This document shows, in pieces, positions 20,001 through 30,842 of a DNA stretch of 64,000 nucleotides (its first letter is position 1; each line of letters opens with the position of its first letter). This DNA is from Saccopteryx bilineata. Taxonomy: Eukaryota; Chordata; Mammalia; Chiroptera; Emballonuridae. Where the stretch lies: contig NC_089490.1 of the NCBI RefSeq assembly GCF_036850765.1, positions 241,366,442-241,430,441 on the forward strand, read 5' to 3'. The position numbers were made by a program, and so were the translations under genes. The notes under the pieces are model-generated. The model was not told the DNA's origin and searched no databases. It saw only the letters and a list, made by a program, of their open reading frames with translations.

Positions 20001-23000
20001 TCCATTTCTTCGGTCTTATTTAACTGGTCTGTATCATGCAACGATGATGTCGGCCACACTCTCCTGAGCTCTGCTCTCTGAACTTCCATGACCTGCCATC
20101 TCCTGCTGCCTCTCTGGGTGTCCTCGTTCTTCTTCCTCTTTCCTCCTTCCTCTTCTTCCCGTTTACGAGTGTCTCCTGTGCCTGCCCTGTAAGAGGGACC
20201 TCAGTTCTTAGACCTCTTCTCTACAATCTCATAGGGTAACCTGTTCTCCCACCTGCGGTTCGGCTCCTGTGTGCATAAGTGCGCAGTAATGTTAGCTGCT
20301 CTGTACTGTGATGTATCGATGACTCCCAAACCCCTGCCCTCTTCCCTGTGCTGCAGGTCATATGTCCAAGGTCACGGTGGGCACCCCATTTCCATGTCTG
20401 GCAGGCTCCTCAAATCAAGTGTGTCTGGTACAGACCCATTCACTCTCGTCCCCCACCCCAACATGCCCCCTGTCGGTGACAGATGCACCCTCCTCTCTGT
20501 TACTCTTGGTTTCCCTCCCTCCTTCAGCCTCTCTTTTGTTTCTCTGTACCCGGGACCTCCTCAGATCCTCTCCAGCGAGTCAGTGTGGGACAAGGAAACA
20601 AATGTTCCCGGGAGTCAGAGCAGGTCCATCTGCTGCATTCCCCACATAGCAGGCCGAGGGGACACTGCGTTCCACCCTCTGGACCCTGGGGCCTGGCGTG
20701 TTCTCCCCGAGCCATGTTGCCTGCATTCCCTTCTTCCTGGGGGCGTCGGTCAGCAGATGTCCTCCTGGTGGCAGGGGTAGGGTTAGGGGATCTGCCGCCC
20801 AGTCCCAGGGACTTTTCCTCAGCAGGCTGTTCCCATTCCCGATGTGCCTCACAGCCTCACCGTCCGGTGGAGTCCCACAGCAACATTCACTGTCTCCCAG
20901 CTCATGTCCTCACCCATCTTGGCTCCCCTCCCTGCCTCCGTGGAAACATAGCCCTGTTGCCCCTCAGCCTGTGGCTTCCCAACGTTCAGGCTCTGAGAGC
21001 CAGGTCAGGGCACTGGCCTGAGACTGGGTCTCGAGCACCTCCCTTCCCTCACCTGTCCTGCCCACAGCTGCTTTTGCTGGGTCTGGTCCCCAAATCTCTG
21101 GTCACCTGCCTGTTCCTCATCTTTCTTGGCTGTGCTTACATTTCTGAAAATGTTTCCTTTGTTGGCAACTGAGGCTTTCACACTTCCTGGTCCGGGGCAG
21201 GGAGCACTATTTTCTCGGAGTCCTGAACTAGAGCTGGCTATATTTGGCATGTAGCATTGTCCATGGGAGTTGGACAGTCCAGGGAAGTACCCTGGGTCAA
21301 AGGCAGGATTGACTAAGGGGACAATGTGACCATTAGTATCAGGTCATTCTCAACAGCTACATCATCATTGGGGACTTTCCTGTTTACTGGGCTCTGTGAC
21401 ACATCACATGTCTTACACATGTGGGCTGTTCAGTCCCTACAGTAAGATTCCACGAGGTGGGCATCGTTGCTCCAGTTACTAGACTGGGAGTTCCGGTTAG
21501 GGGATTTGCTCATGGTACTAACACAAGGTACATGCAGGATTAGCACCAGCCTGGCCGACTCCAGAGTCAGGGAACAGTCTTCCCCACTAAGCCTACCGCT
21601 AAAACTCAGGGCTCGGACCGCAGGATGCCCAGGTCCTCTCTGGAGTGAGTGCACAGCAGGCACTAAGCCAAGAACGTGTGTTGATGGTCACTGGACACTC
21701 ACTGGGTAGCTGCACTGGAAGAATAAACCATCTCATTAAAGCAAGTCCCTTCTCTGGCACAGAGAGAGGGTTCAGGGCCATCTCTTCTGCTTGGGGTGAA
21801 TTCCTGGTCCTTCCGACATTGGTGGTACCCATTGTGAGAAATGAGGGTGTAGTTCAGAGGAGCACAGAATTATAAACTAAAGATGCAGGGGGATGGGCAC
21901 CCCGGCCTTCACAGGGTGGGTGTAGCCTGAGGAGTGGGTGAGTGGCAGCGAGCTACCAGGGGCTCTGCACTGAGATGGACAGCCTCGCTCCTGCCATCGT
22001 GAATTTAGGAATATTCCGTCCACCCGGCCAGCCTGGAGCAGAGCCCGAAGCCTGGGAACAGGGATTGGCACCGTCCGCGATGCTCATGGCACCTCATCTT
22101 TGCCACGCAGAGCAGACGGCGCCTTCCTCCTCCTCTGCTCTCACCGGCTGTCCTTGCCAGGGCTTGGCTTCTGGCCTGGAGGTTAGAAGCCAAGAGCTTG
22201 ACTTCTGACCTCAGGCAACTCCAGGCCTCCCTTTCCACATGCTGTGGGTGGCAATGGAATCGTAGATGCGTCATGATCAGAGCTGAGACCCACAGAAAAC
22301 TAGAGGCCTCAGTGTGACTCTCCTAAGGTGGCAGGTGGCAGAGTCAGGGACGCCGCACTGGGCTCCCACGGCCCAGCCGCCTGCCAGCGTCCTCAGAGCC
22401 AGGAAGTACACGGTTCAGCAGCATGTACGCCCCTCTATGCAGCATCACATAGCCTTCTCTGGGGTGCCACGGGAGATGACCACACCACACACACATGCAT
22501 GCACATTTTCTGGAGCTGTCCTCAGCACCTCTGGGATGGCTGGTTCCCTGCTCTTTTCTCTACCCCATCACAGTCCAGGTCTGTGGCTTAGGGTCGCTGG
22601 GGCAGTGTGGGGTCTAGATCCTGGGCCTCTGCTCCCTCCCAAACAAGCCCTGTGCCAGGCAGGGGGCTTCACCACTTGTGGTTGTGAGGTTTGAGGTTGG
22701 CTAGTTACCCTCCAGGCCTCAGTTTCTCATTTCTCAGTTGGGGAGTATAGTACCCTTAGCTTAATGCCTGGTGCCCAGTCAGCTGTTATTCTCAAAGGGG
22801 CTCTATTGTCCCTGAAAGTGGTGTTTTATGGAGGATTCCCACCCAGCCTGGAGGATGGGGTTCTGCATCCCTTCAGTGGTGATCCCCTCACAACCAGCAC
22901 CCAGGGGTCCCCTGGGACCTCAGTCCCTCCCCTGCCCTGTCTGTGTCAGACAAGCTTCTGGCACTGCAGGAACCTCAGCTCTGTTTCGAGTTATAAATAA

Positions 23001-23545
23001 TCCCTGCCATCTGTCCCCTGAAACCCCAACACTGAGACTGAAGCAGAAGCTTCCTGGATCCCAGTCTCCCTCCTTCCGCGTCTCCCTCTGCTCTGGCAGA
23101 GATGTTATATTCCCACCCAGCATGTGAAGCTCTTCCTTTTTGGGCCTCCTCCCTACCCCCCCAACTCTCCATCACTGCGGATGTCGGATGTTGAGGAAAC
23201 CTCTGGGGATAGCTCTCTTTGAAGTAAGTGCCCATTTACAGAAATTACAGAGGTAGCATACTCCCTCCTCAGGCCTGGCTGGCGGGGTGGCAGCGGAAAG
23301 GTGGGTGTGTCAGAGAACCTGAGGAGACCAGGGGCAGGCACCACAGATGGGCTCGGGAGCCATGGTTTTCTGAGTCCCCAGAGCCAAGCATGCCCACAGC
23401 CTTTTCGGGAAGATGAGGTGAGAATCCTTGGGGCCTGTCTTTATTCTCATTCCTGCTCCCCTCCACACACACATTTTTCATCAGTCCCATGTGTCCAGCC
23501 CTTCCCACCCCGCAGGGTGGTGATTAGCTCCTCTGGGTGGCTGTG
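17028..23545. other. Intergenic, MYOG to ADORA1, central part
   Basis: This 6.5 kb has no coding exon that I can support. It contains a pair of perfect octamer motifs (17645-17674), a minus-strand MIR-like fragment near 18085-18130, and an old L2/MIR-like segment near 21380-21560. Frames up to 229 codons (for example 20483-21172) lack any known motif and read as simple Pro/Ser-rich noise. Confidence 0.4.
17645..17674 (+). promoter_or_regulatory. Paired octamer motifs (ATTTGCAT x2)
   Basis: ATTTGCAT occurs at 17645-17652 and again at 17667-17674, in the same orientation and 22 bases apart. The octamer is the POU/OCT protein site. Two perfect copies two helical turns apart in otherwise GC-balanced DNA suggest an enhancer, about 4.4 kb upstream of MYOG and 11.5 kb upstream of the ADORA1 GC-rich region. 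Confidence 0.4.
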
Positions 23546-24350
23546 TGCTGTGGACTGAGTCCTTGTTCCCCCAAGTCCACATGTTGAAACCTGAACTGCC
23601 AGTGTGATGGTATTCGGAGATGGTCCTTTGGGAGATAATGAGGGCTTGATAAGGTCAAGAAGGTGGGTCTATCACAATGGAGTTTGTCTTTTTTTTTTTT
23701 TTTCTTTTCTGCCTCTTGGTACCTTAAAAGCCATGCTCAGAAGATCTTACTGAGGGGTTTGAGGATCCCCATCTGCCTATATAAACCTTTTCCGTATATC
23801 AGGAGCTATTTTTTTTTAATAGGGACAGAGAGAGCGTCAGAGAGAGGAATAGACAGGGACAGGAAGAGATGAGAAGCATCAATCATCAGTTTTTTTTTTG
23901 TTGTGAGACCTTAGTTGTTCATTGATTGCTTTCTCATATGTGCCTTAACCGCGGGCCTTCAGCAGACTGGGTAACCCCTTGCTTGAGCCAGTGACCTTGG
24001 GTCCAAGCTGGTGAGCTTTTGCTCAAACCAGATGAGCCCGCCCTCAAGCTGGTGACCTCAGGGTATCGAACCTGGGTCCTCTGCATCCCAGTCTGACGCT
24101 CTATCCACTGCACCACTGCCTGGTCAGGCAAGTTTGTCTTTTATAAGAAGAGACGGCAGAGAGCTTTTCTCTCCACACGCTCCCAGAAGGTAGCTGTCTG
24201 CAAACCAGGAGGAAAACCCGCACCAGAACCTGAGTGTGTTGGGGCCCTGACCTTGGACTTGCAGCCCCAGAGCTGTGAGAAACTAAATGTCTGTTGCTCA
24301 AGCCCCCAGTCTGTGGCCGCCCGAGCTGATCAATACACCATGAGGTCCAG
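23546..24350 (+). mobile_element. MaLR (MLT1-like) LTR relic, split by a SINE
   Basis: The left part (23546-23690) has 'ccacatgttgaaacctgaactgccagtgtgatggtatt..cctttgggagataatgagg' wording. The right part (24131-24350) has 'ttataagaagag..', 'ccccagagctgtgagaaactaaatgtctgttgctcaagcc'. Together they follow the MLT1-type LTR layout as I know it. It is ancient, with no internal retroviral genes, and is interrupted by the SINE at 23691-24130. Confidence 0.55.
23691..24130 (-). mobile_element. Second-family SINE with extra 3' segment
   Basis: In minus orientation, with target-site duplication 'agtttgtctttt' at 23681 and 24131. The head complement ('gaacctgggtcctctgcatcc...ccactgcctggtcaggca') is at 24068-24130, and the body shows repeated 'gctggtgacctt'-type units. 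Beyond the internal A-rich tail (23809-23820 as T-run) lies about 105 bp of non-SINE sequence (23704-23808), then a second, terminal poly(A) next to the duplication. Confidence 0.85.
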
Positions 24351-26837
24351 GACATCCCTTTTGCTCAGAAAGAGCATTCCAGCAGGGCTTCCTCTATCCA
24401 GATACTGTTAGTGTAACAAAGAATTAGTTTAATAAATGTTGCTGATGTTGAGTCTCTTTCTTTCCATTGTTCACTGAGCAGCCCCTCATTTAGGCCCTGG
24501 CCATGGATAGGATGACACGGGGAGAGGATGTGATTAAATATGCAAATGTCCTTTTGGGAAGAGAGGGCTCTTTCCCTTTTCAATCTGGAGTGCAGCTTGT
24601 TTCAGATAGAGCCGGAGGGCCTGGGCGTGAAGGTCAAGGACCCCCAACTCAGACCCTGCCCCCCCCCCCGCATTCCTGCCCTATGGGGCAGGTGGAAGTT
24701 GGGGGTGTTGGAGTTTAGTCAGTCTCTTGCACTGAGTCCTGGATGGAGGACAACAGATGGAGCCACGCGGCCCTGGTGCTTAGACCGAGGGGAACAGGTG
24801 GAGGCTCTAGGACCAGAGTGTGAATGCGGGCGATTCATGAGTGTGCAGGCGGCAGAGTGCCCGGCACAGGGTCAGTAACAGCTGGCTGCTCATGGGTGGG
24901 AGTGGGTGGGGTGGGCTCAGTCACGGGGTAAAGGCACCAGAGGGCAGGCAACCAGGGAGGGAAAGAAGGAGAACTCCTCTCACTGACTCAGGCTGGGGCA
25001 GGCTGATCTGAATGACTTGGGAAGCTGAGCAGTGAAAGGATATAACAAGAAGGGGAGATGCTCTTGGTCTGCCCCCACCCTCCTCTCTAACCCCGCTTTC
25101 CTGGGCCTGATCCTAAACCTGAGGCATTTGGACCATTCCAACAGCTGTGCCAGCTTCTGGCTGGGTCAGGGCCCAGGCAGGAGACAAGAGCAGCTGCCAC
25201 CCTGCCCTTGCAGATAGGGGCAGAAACACAAACGGGTGACCGGGCTGAGGATGTCTCAAGCACATGACAGGACATGCCACACTTTTCTGCCCAGAGCTTA
25301 TATGTTCCCTGTACCTTCACCTTGTTCTTTATGGTAAGTGACATGGTAGGAATAGTACTAGCTACCGAGCATAGTGCTCCTGAGCTTACAGCCCATTTTA
25401 CAGGTGAGGAAACTTAGGCTTCTTGAAAAAAGACAGAGTGTGATTTGACCCTAGATTTATTTGATACTAGAGACCAAATTCATAACTGCTGAGGATGACG
25501 GAATTAGCAAAATGCCTGCTTTCCCCCATTTCCAGAAGGAGAAGGAGGCAATGGGTTTGGGTCAGCCTTTCTCTTGGTCAGAACAGGGGCAGCTGAATCC
25601 CGTGGAAGCTGAGAACCCTTTTCTCTGGAGATTTCTCCAGACAGGAGCGAACTCTTCTCTGTGGCTGGGTTAGGAGCCTTGGCCTAGAAGAGGTGGAACC
25701 AAGCATCTAGGATTGGGTGTCAGAACCCAGTCTCTGCATTCTCTGCTGGGCAATTTTGCCAGGCATCCTTAGGTGCTGGCCCGTGGTCTCTCGCTCTTCA
25801 GGTGAGCTAGAAAAACCTTGGGAGGTGCTGCGCAGATACGGCTCCTCCTACCAGCTCAGGAACCAGCAGTCAGCAGACAGGGAGTATTGGGCCATGCCAG
25901 CTCCTCGCCCACGCAAAGGCCTTCCATTCGGCCAGCAGGGGGACCCCGAGCCCCAGGCAACGACCACGACGGGAGCAAGCTGCTCCTGGCTGTGGATCCA
26001 TGTCACGGCTCTGCAAACCCACACCCCTCGCTAACCCTCAGTTTCCTCCTCTGCGAAATGGGAAGATAATTATCCTTTACCAGCCATGCTGTGAGTGTTA
26101 AGGAGTTCTAAACAACAAAGTGTTGAAAGGCTTTCTTCTTGCGATTGTTGTAGTCCCGCACAGCGTCCCTGCAAACACTCCACAAACAGGTCCTGAGCTC
26201 TGTGAAGCCCTGAATGGAGTCTCTGTAACTTGTCTCCTGAGGCCCATTTCTTCCATTTCTATGACTTTTTAAGTCAACTTGTTTAAAAAAAGAAAAGAAA
26301 AAAAAAAAGAAAGACCTTTGCACACCCCATCTGTGTGGAGGGTCAAGGCTGATGTGAACACTATGGTCCAGACCAGCATTCAGAGCTGCCTGAAGACCAG
26401 GGAGTCAGGGTCACAATGAGACTGGAGCAGAGAATCAAGGGCCAAGCCATGAGGTTTCCATAGGTCTCCTAGCTGGTCTATCCCTGGGAATGCTGACCAG
26501 TTCAGATTCCTCAGTGTGATAGTGACTCTTGGCTCCTTGGGCATCACTGTGAATACCTGCTTGGTGTCTCTGTGGCAACTCTGGGGCCCTACCGAGGAAG
26601 AATATCATTCCACTATCAGCTTCCTACTTTGCTCCTTCCAGGGAGCCCCAGGCTTCAATCTCAGCCCTTTCCCCAGGACACAGCCCACAAAGCACCTCAC
26701 CTACGATTAGGGACTAAGAGCACCTGCATTGCTACCTCCCAGGAATGTGGTGAGCAGTAAATGGGGTATTGTCCACCTGTAAGGGGACTTTGTTATTGTG
26801 GAAAGTCTGTCTGACTAATTTACCAAGTTCTGAGTTT
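24351..26837. other. Intergenic, upstream of ADORA1
   Basis: No exon is visible. There is a perfect inverted octamer ATGCAAAT at 24540-24547, a poly-C run at 24659-24669, a minus-strand MIR-like fragment near 25385-25460 ('cattttacaggtgaggaaactt') and an A-rich run at 26283-26315. Confidence 0.4.
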
Positions 26838-27001
26838 GACTGATTGAGAGGAAGGGAGAGAGAGAGAAGAACATTGATTGTTGTTCCACTGATTCATGCC
26901 ATCATTGGTTGATTCTTGTATGTACCCTCACTGGGGATCGAACCTGCAATTTCAGCATGTTGAGATGACACTCTAACTAACTGAACTACCCAGCCAGGGC
27001 C
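26838..27001 (-). mobile_element. Short tRNA-headed SINE (about 165 bp)
   Basis: An exact 15-base duplication 'ccaagttctgagttt' flanks it (26823-26837 and 27002-27016). On the minus strand it begins 'gccctggctgggtagttcag' with B-box-like 'ggttcgatccc'. It lacks the long body of the main family, so it is a short or older tRNA-SINE type. Confidence 0.85.
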
Positions 27002-27714
27002 CCAAGTTCTGAGTTTAAAGCACTGGTGAGGCATATTTCTTCCTTATGAAGTTTCTAGGGAGCCAAGGCAGCCCTTCCTAGGTTCTCTCGTGTTGCTTCT
27101 TTTATTCTAGGCCCTTCCTTGTTTTACTTGCTCCAGATATAATAAACTTACTTTCAAAATCACCCGGACTCATGCTGTGAAACTTTTCCTGCACAAAGTC
27201 AAGAATCCACACACTAGTAGCTGGTCCTAGGCAGACATGAAGGGCCATGCCCCCTTTTTGTAACACCGAACTTGCCCACTGTGAGCTGCCTTTCTCGTTG
27301 ATGAGATGTCGACCCAGACATTCCTCAGTTGGCTCATTAAATCCTTGTCACTGTGCCATAAGGTGGTCTCTAGGCTGATTATATAATTATAGATGAAGAA
27401 ACCAAGGCTGAGCCATTCAAGGCAAAGGAACATGGAGGTCACAACCTGCAAATTCCTCTGGACCCTGGTGTGGGGAAGGTCAACCAGCCAGGGGTCCTGG
27501 ACACACTGAGGAAACCAGAGAGTTATTGGCTCAGTGTAAATTACAGAACTTGGGGTCCACTTGTTCAGCCTGCACGTCCCACATTGTTCTCTCCCCCAGT
27601 ACGCTCTGACCCTCCTCTTCCTTCTCCACCACCCACCTCCCTGAGGACATGGTGGGCTCTATGTGGAACGGGTGGGGGGTTGTCGCAGGAGCAATAGATG
27701 TGTAGCATCTAAGC

Positions 27715-27845
27715 TGACTGATGAGTAAACTGAGGCAGAGTTGACTTGTCTAAGGCCACACGGCCAGCGAGGGGCAGAGTGGGTCTTTGACACCAGTGTC
27801 CGGCTCTTCTGACTCAGTCAGCTGGTCTATCCACTGCCCCATGCG
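27715..27845 (-). repeat. MIR relic
   Basis: The plus strand shows 'tgagtaaactgaggcagag...ctaaggccacacggccagcg', the complement of the MIR core and tRNA-like part. Other MIR-like relics appear near 32495-32680 (+), 33755-33900 (+), 34075-34190 (-), 42205-42335 (+), 51045-51200 (+) and 53355-53515 (+). Confidence 0.6.
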
Positions 27846-28214
27846 CACCTGCTGCCAGGGAGCACTGTGCTCAACACTGACCCCACCGCCCGTTCAGCTC
27901 TGGATGCCCTGGGGGTCCTGGCCCTGGGAACAGGCAGGGGAGAAGGGAGAAAAGAAGGGATGAGAGTTTTGGTTTATTTTGCCCAGAACTGAGGAGCAAA
28001 ACAATTACCTATATGTAGTATACAAATGTATCCACTACTTGTCAAATGGGGGTGAGAGTGTGTGGAGGAGGGGCTTGGTGCCCTCCAGAGCCCGAGGCTG
28101 TAGGATAGGTGACTCAGTCATCCACCCCTGTGCTGGGCCAGGCCTGCCTGGGTCTTAGCAGGTGTTTCTGATAGCTAGCTGAGCCAAAATTAGGAAGCTG
28201 AGTGAAACCCAGGA

Positions 28215-28396
28215 AAAGCCCTGGCCTTGGCCAGGGGGTTCAGTGGATAAAGTATTGTCCCGGCACTCTGAATTCGTGGATTTGATCTCTGGTAAGAAAA
28301 GCAATCAGTGAGTGAACAACTAAGTGGAACAATGAATTGATGCTCTTCTCTCTCTCTCTTTCTCAATGGAAAAATAAAGAGAGAGAGAGAGAAAGC
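28215..28396 (+). mobile_element. Short tRNA-headed SINE
   Basis: The head is 'ccttggccagggggttcagtggataaag', followed by 'gaattcgtggatttgatctctgg', a body with 'gcaatcagtgagtgaacaac', a CT-rich tract and the tail 'aaaaataaagagagagagag'. It is related to the element at 26838-27001. Confidence 0.75.
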
Positions 28397-29129
28397 ATTA
28401 AGCACTGAGAGTCAGGGGGCTGGGTGCAAAGGCTTTGTAGCTGGGGAGTGATGAATGTCAAACATCAGTGCCCCTGGGTGCGTTGAGGAAGTCTGTGAAT
28501 CTTGGGAAAGTATTGGCACTTCCCAGTTTCTCCAAACAGACTCTCTAGGGAAGGACCACAACACCACAACTTTGTTGTCTCAGGTAGAAATGGAAGCCCC
28601 CCCCCTCGAAGATTCAGTTAAGACCCCCCCTCCTCTGGGCAGAACTCTGGAAATCCTGAGATGCAGTGAGGGGCAGAATCTCAGGCCCGGCTGGCCTGTC
28701 TGTCCTCCCAGGGCCTTTTGCAGCTACTCTTGGGCAGGATCTCTCAGGCTGGGATCTCGGCAAGGCACCCCTTCTGAGAGAGGGTCTGCCCTGGGGGTCG
28801 GGGTCGGTAGTAGGAACCAGGGGGACCTGGCCTGAAGCTGCAGCAGGAGGCACCAGAGAGGAATCTGGGTCAGGCACAGTGGGAGCGCTGTTCAGGGCTC
28901 CGCAGGATTCAGTGTGCACTCGTCTTCCTGGAAGGCGGCTTTATGTGCAGCACATAAAGAGGACTGGGCTTGTTGGGAGGGACACCACAGGGGCTGCCTG
29001 ATGGAGAGAATATCGGGCAGAGGGGGCCTCTGGAGCGTGGTACCCCATCTGTAACATGGAAACTGCTCACAGATTAGCAGGCAGTTGGAAGGGCAAGAGG
29101 AGTAATGACTCAGGCGCTGCACAGAGGTG

Positions 29130-30000
29130 CGTGCGGGAAGGATGCTCGTTCCTGAGCAGACGCCGGGCTGCTCCGCGGAGAGCAGGTTTCAGGACTGAGG
29201 GGTGGAGCGGGGCGGGGCGGGGAGACAGGGAGGCCCGGGGCGCGGATGCTGCGCGGTCGGTGGAGGGGTCGCTTTCCGGCATCCGCGCCAAGAAGGGGGA
29301 GTGGACGCAGGGAGGCTGCACTCTGCCCGCTTCCAAGGCTAGGTTCGCACAGCGTACGCTATGGAAAGCTCACATTTTACCCGTTTCTCACCCAGAATCA
29401 CTTCCTTTGTTCGGCAGAGGGGGTGGGGGAGGAGATGGAGGGCAAAGAGGGAGGGGCCCGCGGTGCCGCCGCCCCCGCCCCTCCGGTGTGTGAGCTGGCT
29501 TGTCTCTCCGCTCCCGCGCCGGGCACCCGAGGCGCGTCCGGCCGGCTCCATCCCTGAACTGGCGGGCTGTCCCTGGGCTCTCTGGGCACCCCCGAGCTGA
29601 CTGCTGCTGAAGGCGTCGGGCTGGGGGCGTTTGGACAGAACCACAAAGGTAGCTGTGAGCTCGGCCAGCTTTGGTGAGCCGGGGTAGGTCTGCGTTTCCG
29701 CTCATGCCGGGGCTTCCCGTAGGGGATGCAGGAGAGGGTTTAAAAAGGCGACTAGAAAGCCCCCTTCCAGGGGCAGGGCTGGGCGAGGGTCCCTGCAGAG
29801 CTGGAGCAGGGCCAGGGCACTGCCAGGAGGCTGGCGCCCCGCGTCTCAGGTGGGTGGGCGCACGCTGGGGAAAGGGGACACCGCGCACCGGACCGGAGTC
29901 AGGCTCAGTCCCCATACCCGCGTCCGCCAGCCGCGTCCCAGGTGCGGAGCAGGGCGCTACGTCTTTAAAAGCGTCCGGGGCCGAGCCTCTGCGCACCATG
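29130..30000 (+). promoter_or_regulatory. ADORA1: ADORA1 GC-rich promoter / 5' UTR region
   Basis: This is the only extended GC- and CpG-rich stretch upstream of the ADORA1 coding exon. It contains tandem GC boxes ('ggggcggggcggggag', about 29208-29223), a TATA-like TTTAAAA at 29739-29745 and a plausible splice donor 'caaag|gtagct' (GT at 29649-29650) that could end a 5' UTR exon. ADORA1 in human uses alternative 5' non-coding exons and two promoters. Exact starts cannot be set from sequence alone. Confidence 0.55.
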
Positions 30001-30465
30001 TGATTGCTGAAAGGCCGGGCGGGCAGCGCTGCGGCCGAGCCAGGACACCATGAGCTGTCCCGCGCTGTGCCCAGAGCCCAGCCTTGCCCCACGCGGTGCC
30101 AGGTGCCCCCAAATTTAGGCACCGCCTTTGGGACCCTTCTGCGGTCAGCAGGCAGAATGGTGAGCTCCTGGCATCCTGTTCTGTGGGCAAAGGGGGACAG
30201 AGCCAGAAATGAGGAACCCTTGTGGAGTGTGAGCTGTGAGCTGCCTCAGACCTGATGAGAAAGCCCGCGGAGGAGTAAGCGCTGCTCTCTTAGGTTGCTA
30301 ACCGGAACCGCTGGGGGTGATACAGGGAGAGACAAGATCAGGTAGAGAAAGGGCCAGGGTGTCAGTTGTGGCAAGTGGGGCACATCCCCAAAGGGAGGGG
30401 ACTTTTAGAGCTGAGGTCCCCTCCATGCTGGGCAAGCCTCCCCACCCCAGGCTTCCTGACCACAG

Positions 30466-30501
30466 GTGCCATTCCACCGATGTGCCCAGCTGTTTCCTGC
30501 A
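30466..30501 (+). other. ADORA1: ADORA1 5' UTR part of first coding exon (inferred)
   Basis: An AG acceptor ('gaccacag', ending 30465) lies 36 bases upstream of the ATG; an alternative acceptor 'ccccag' ends at 30450. The ATG context is 'tgcaatgc', weak at -3. The 36 bases contain no ATG in frame with the receptor. Confidence 0.4.
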
Positions 30502-30842
30502 ATGCCGGCCTCCGTCTCGGCCTTCCAGGCCGCCTACATTGGCATCGAGGTGCTCATCGCCCTGGTCTCTGTGCCCGGGAACGTGCTGGTGATCTGGGCA
30601 GTGAAGGTGAACCAGGCGCTGCGGGATGCTACCTTCTGCTTCATCGCATCGCTGGCTGTGGCTGATGTGGCCGTGGGCGCTCTAGTCATCCCACTTGCCA
30701 TCCTCATCAACATAGGGCCCCAGACCTACTTCCACACCTGCCTCATGGTTGCCTGTCCTGTCCTCATCCTCACCCAGAGCTCCATCCTGGCCCTGTTGGC
30801 CATCGCTGTGGACCGCTACCTCCGGGTCAAGATCCCACTCAG
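30502..30842 (+). CDS. ADORA1: ADORA1 coding exon 1
   Basis: It begins [19 protein letters not shown] and covers TM1 to the start of IL2, ending '[10 protein letters not shown]' plus two bases (ag) of the Arg codon. The donor 'ag|gtgagc' has GT at 30843-30844. Confidence 0.97.

Noticed and set aside
20483..21172. 229-codon plus-strand open frame in the MYOG-ADORA1 spacer
   Set aside because: Low-complexity Pro/Ser/Leu translation with no motif or recognisable splice context; it overlaps other equally long frames.
29388..30122. 244-codon minus-strand open frame in the ADORA1 5' region
   Set aside because: CpG-rich sequence lacks stop codons by composition. The Pro/Arg/Ala-rich translation shows no domain.
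30466..30501. Extended N-terminus for ADORA1 from a GTG at 30466
   Set aside because: The upstream frame has no ATG. The ATG at 30502 gives the exact family length and N-terminus, and a splice acceptor lies at 30465.
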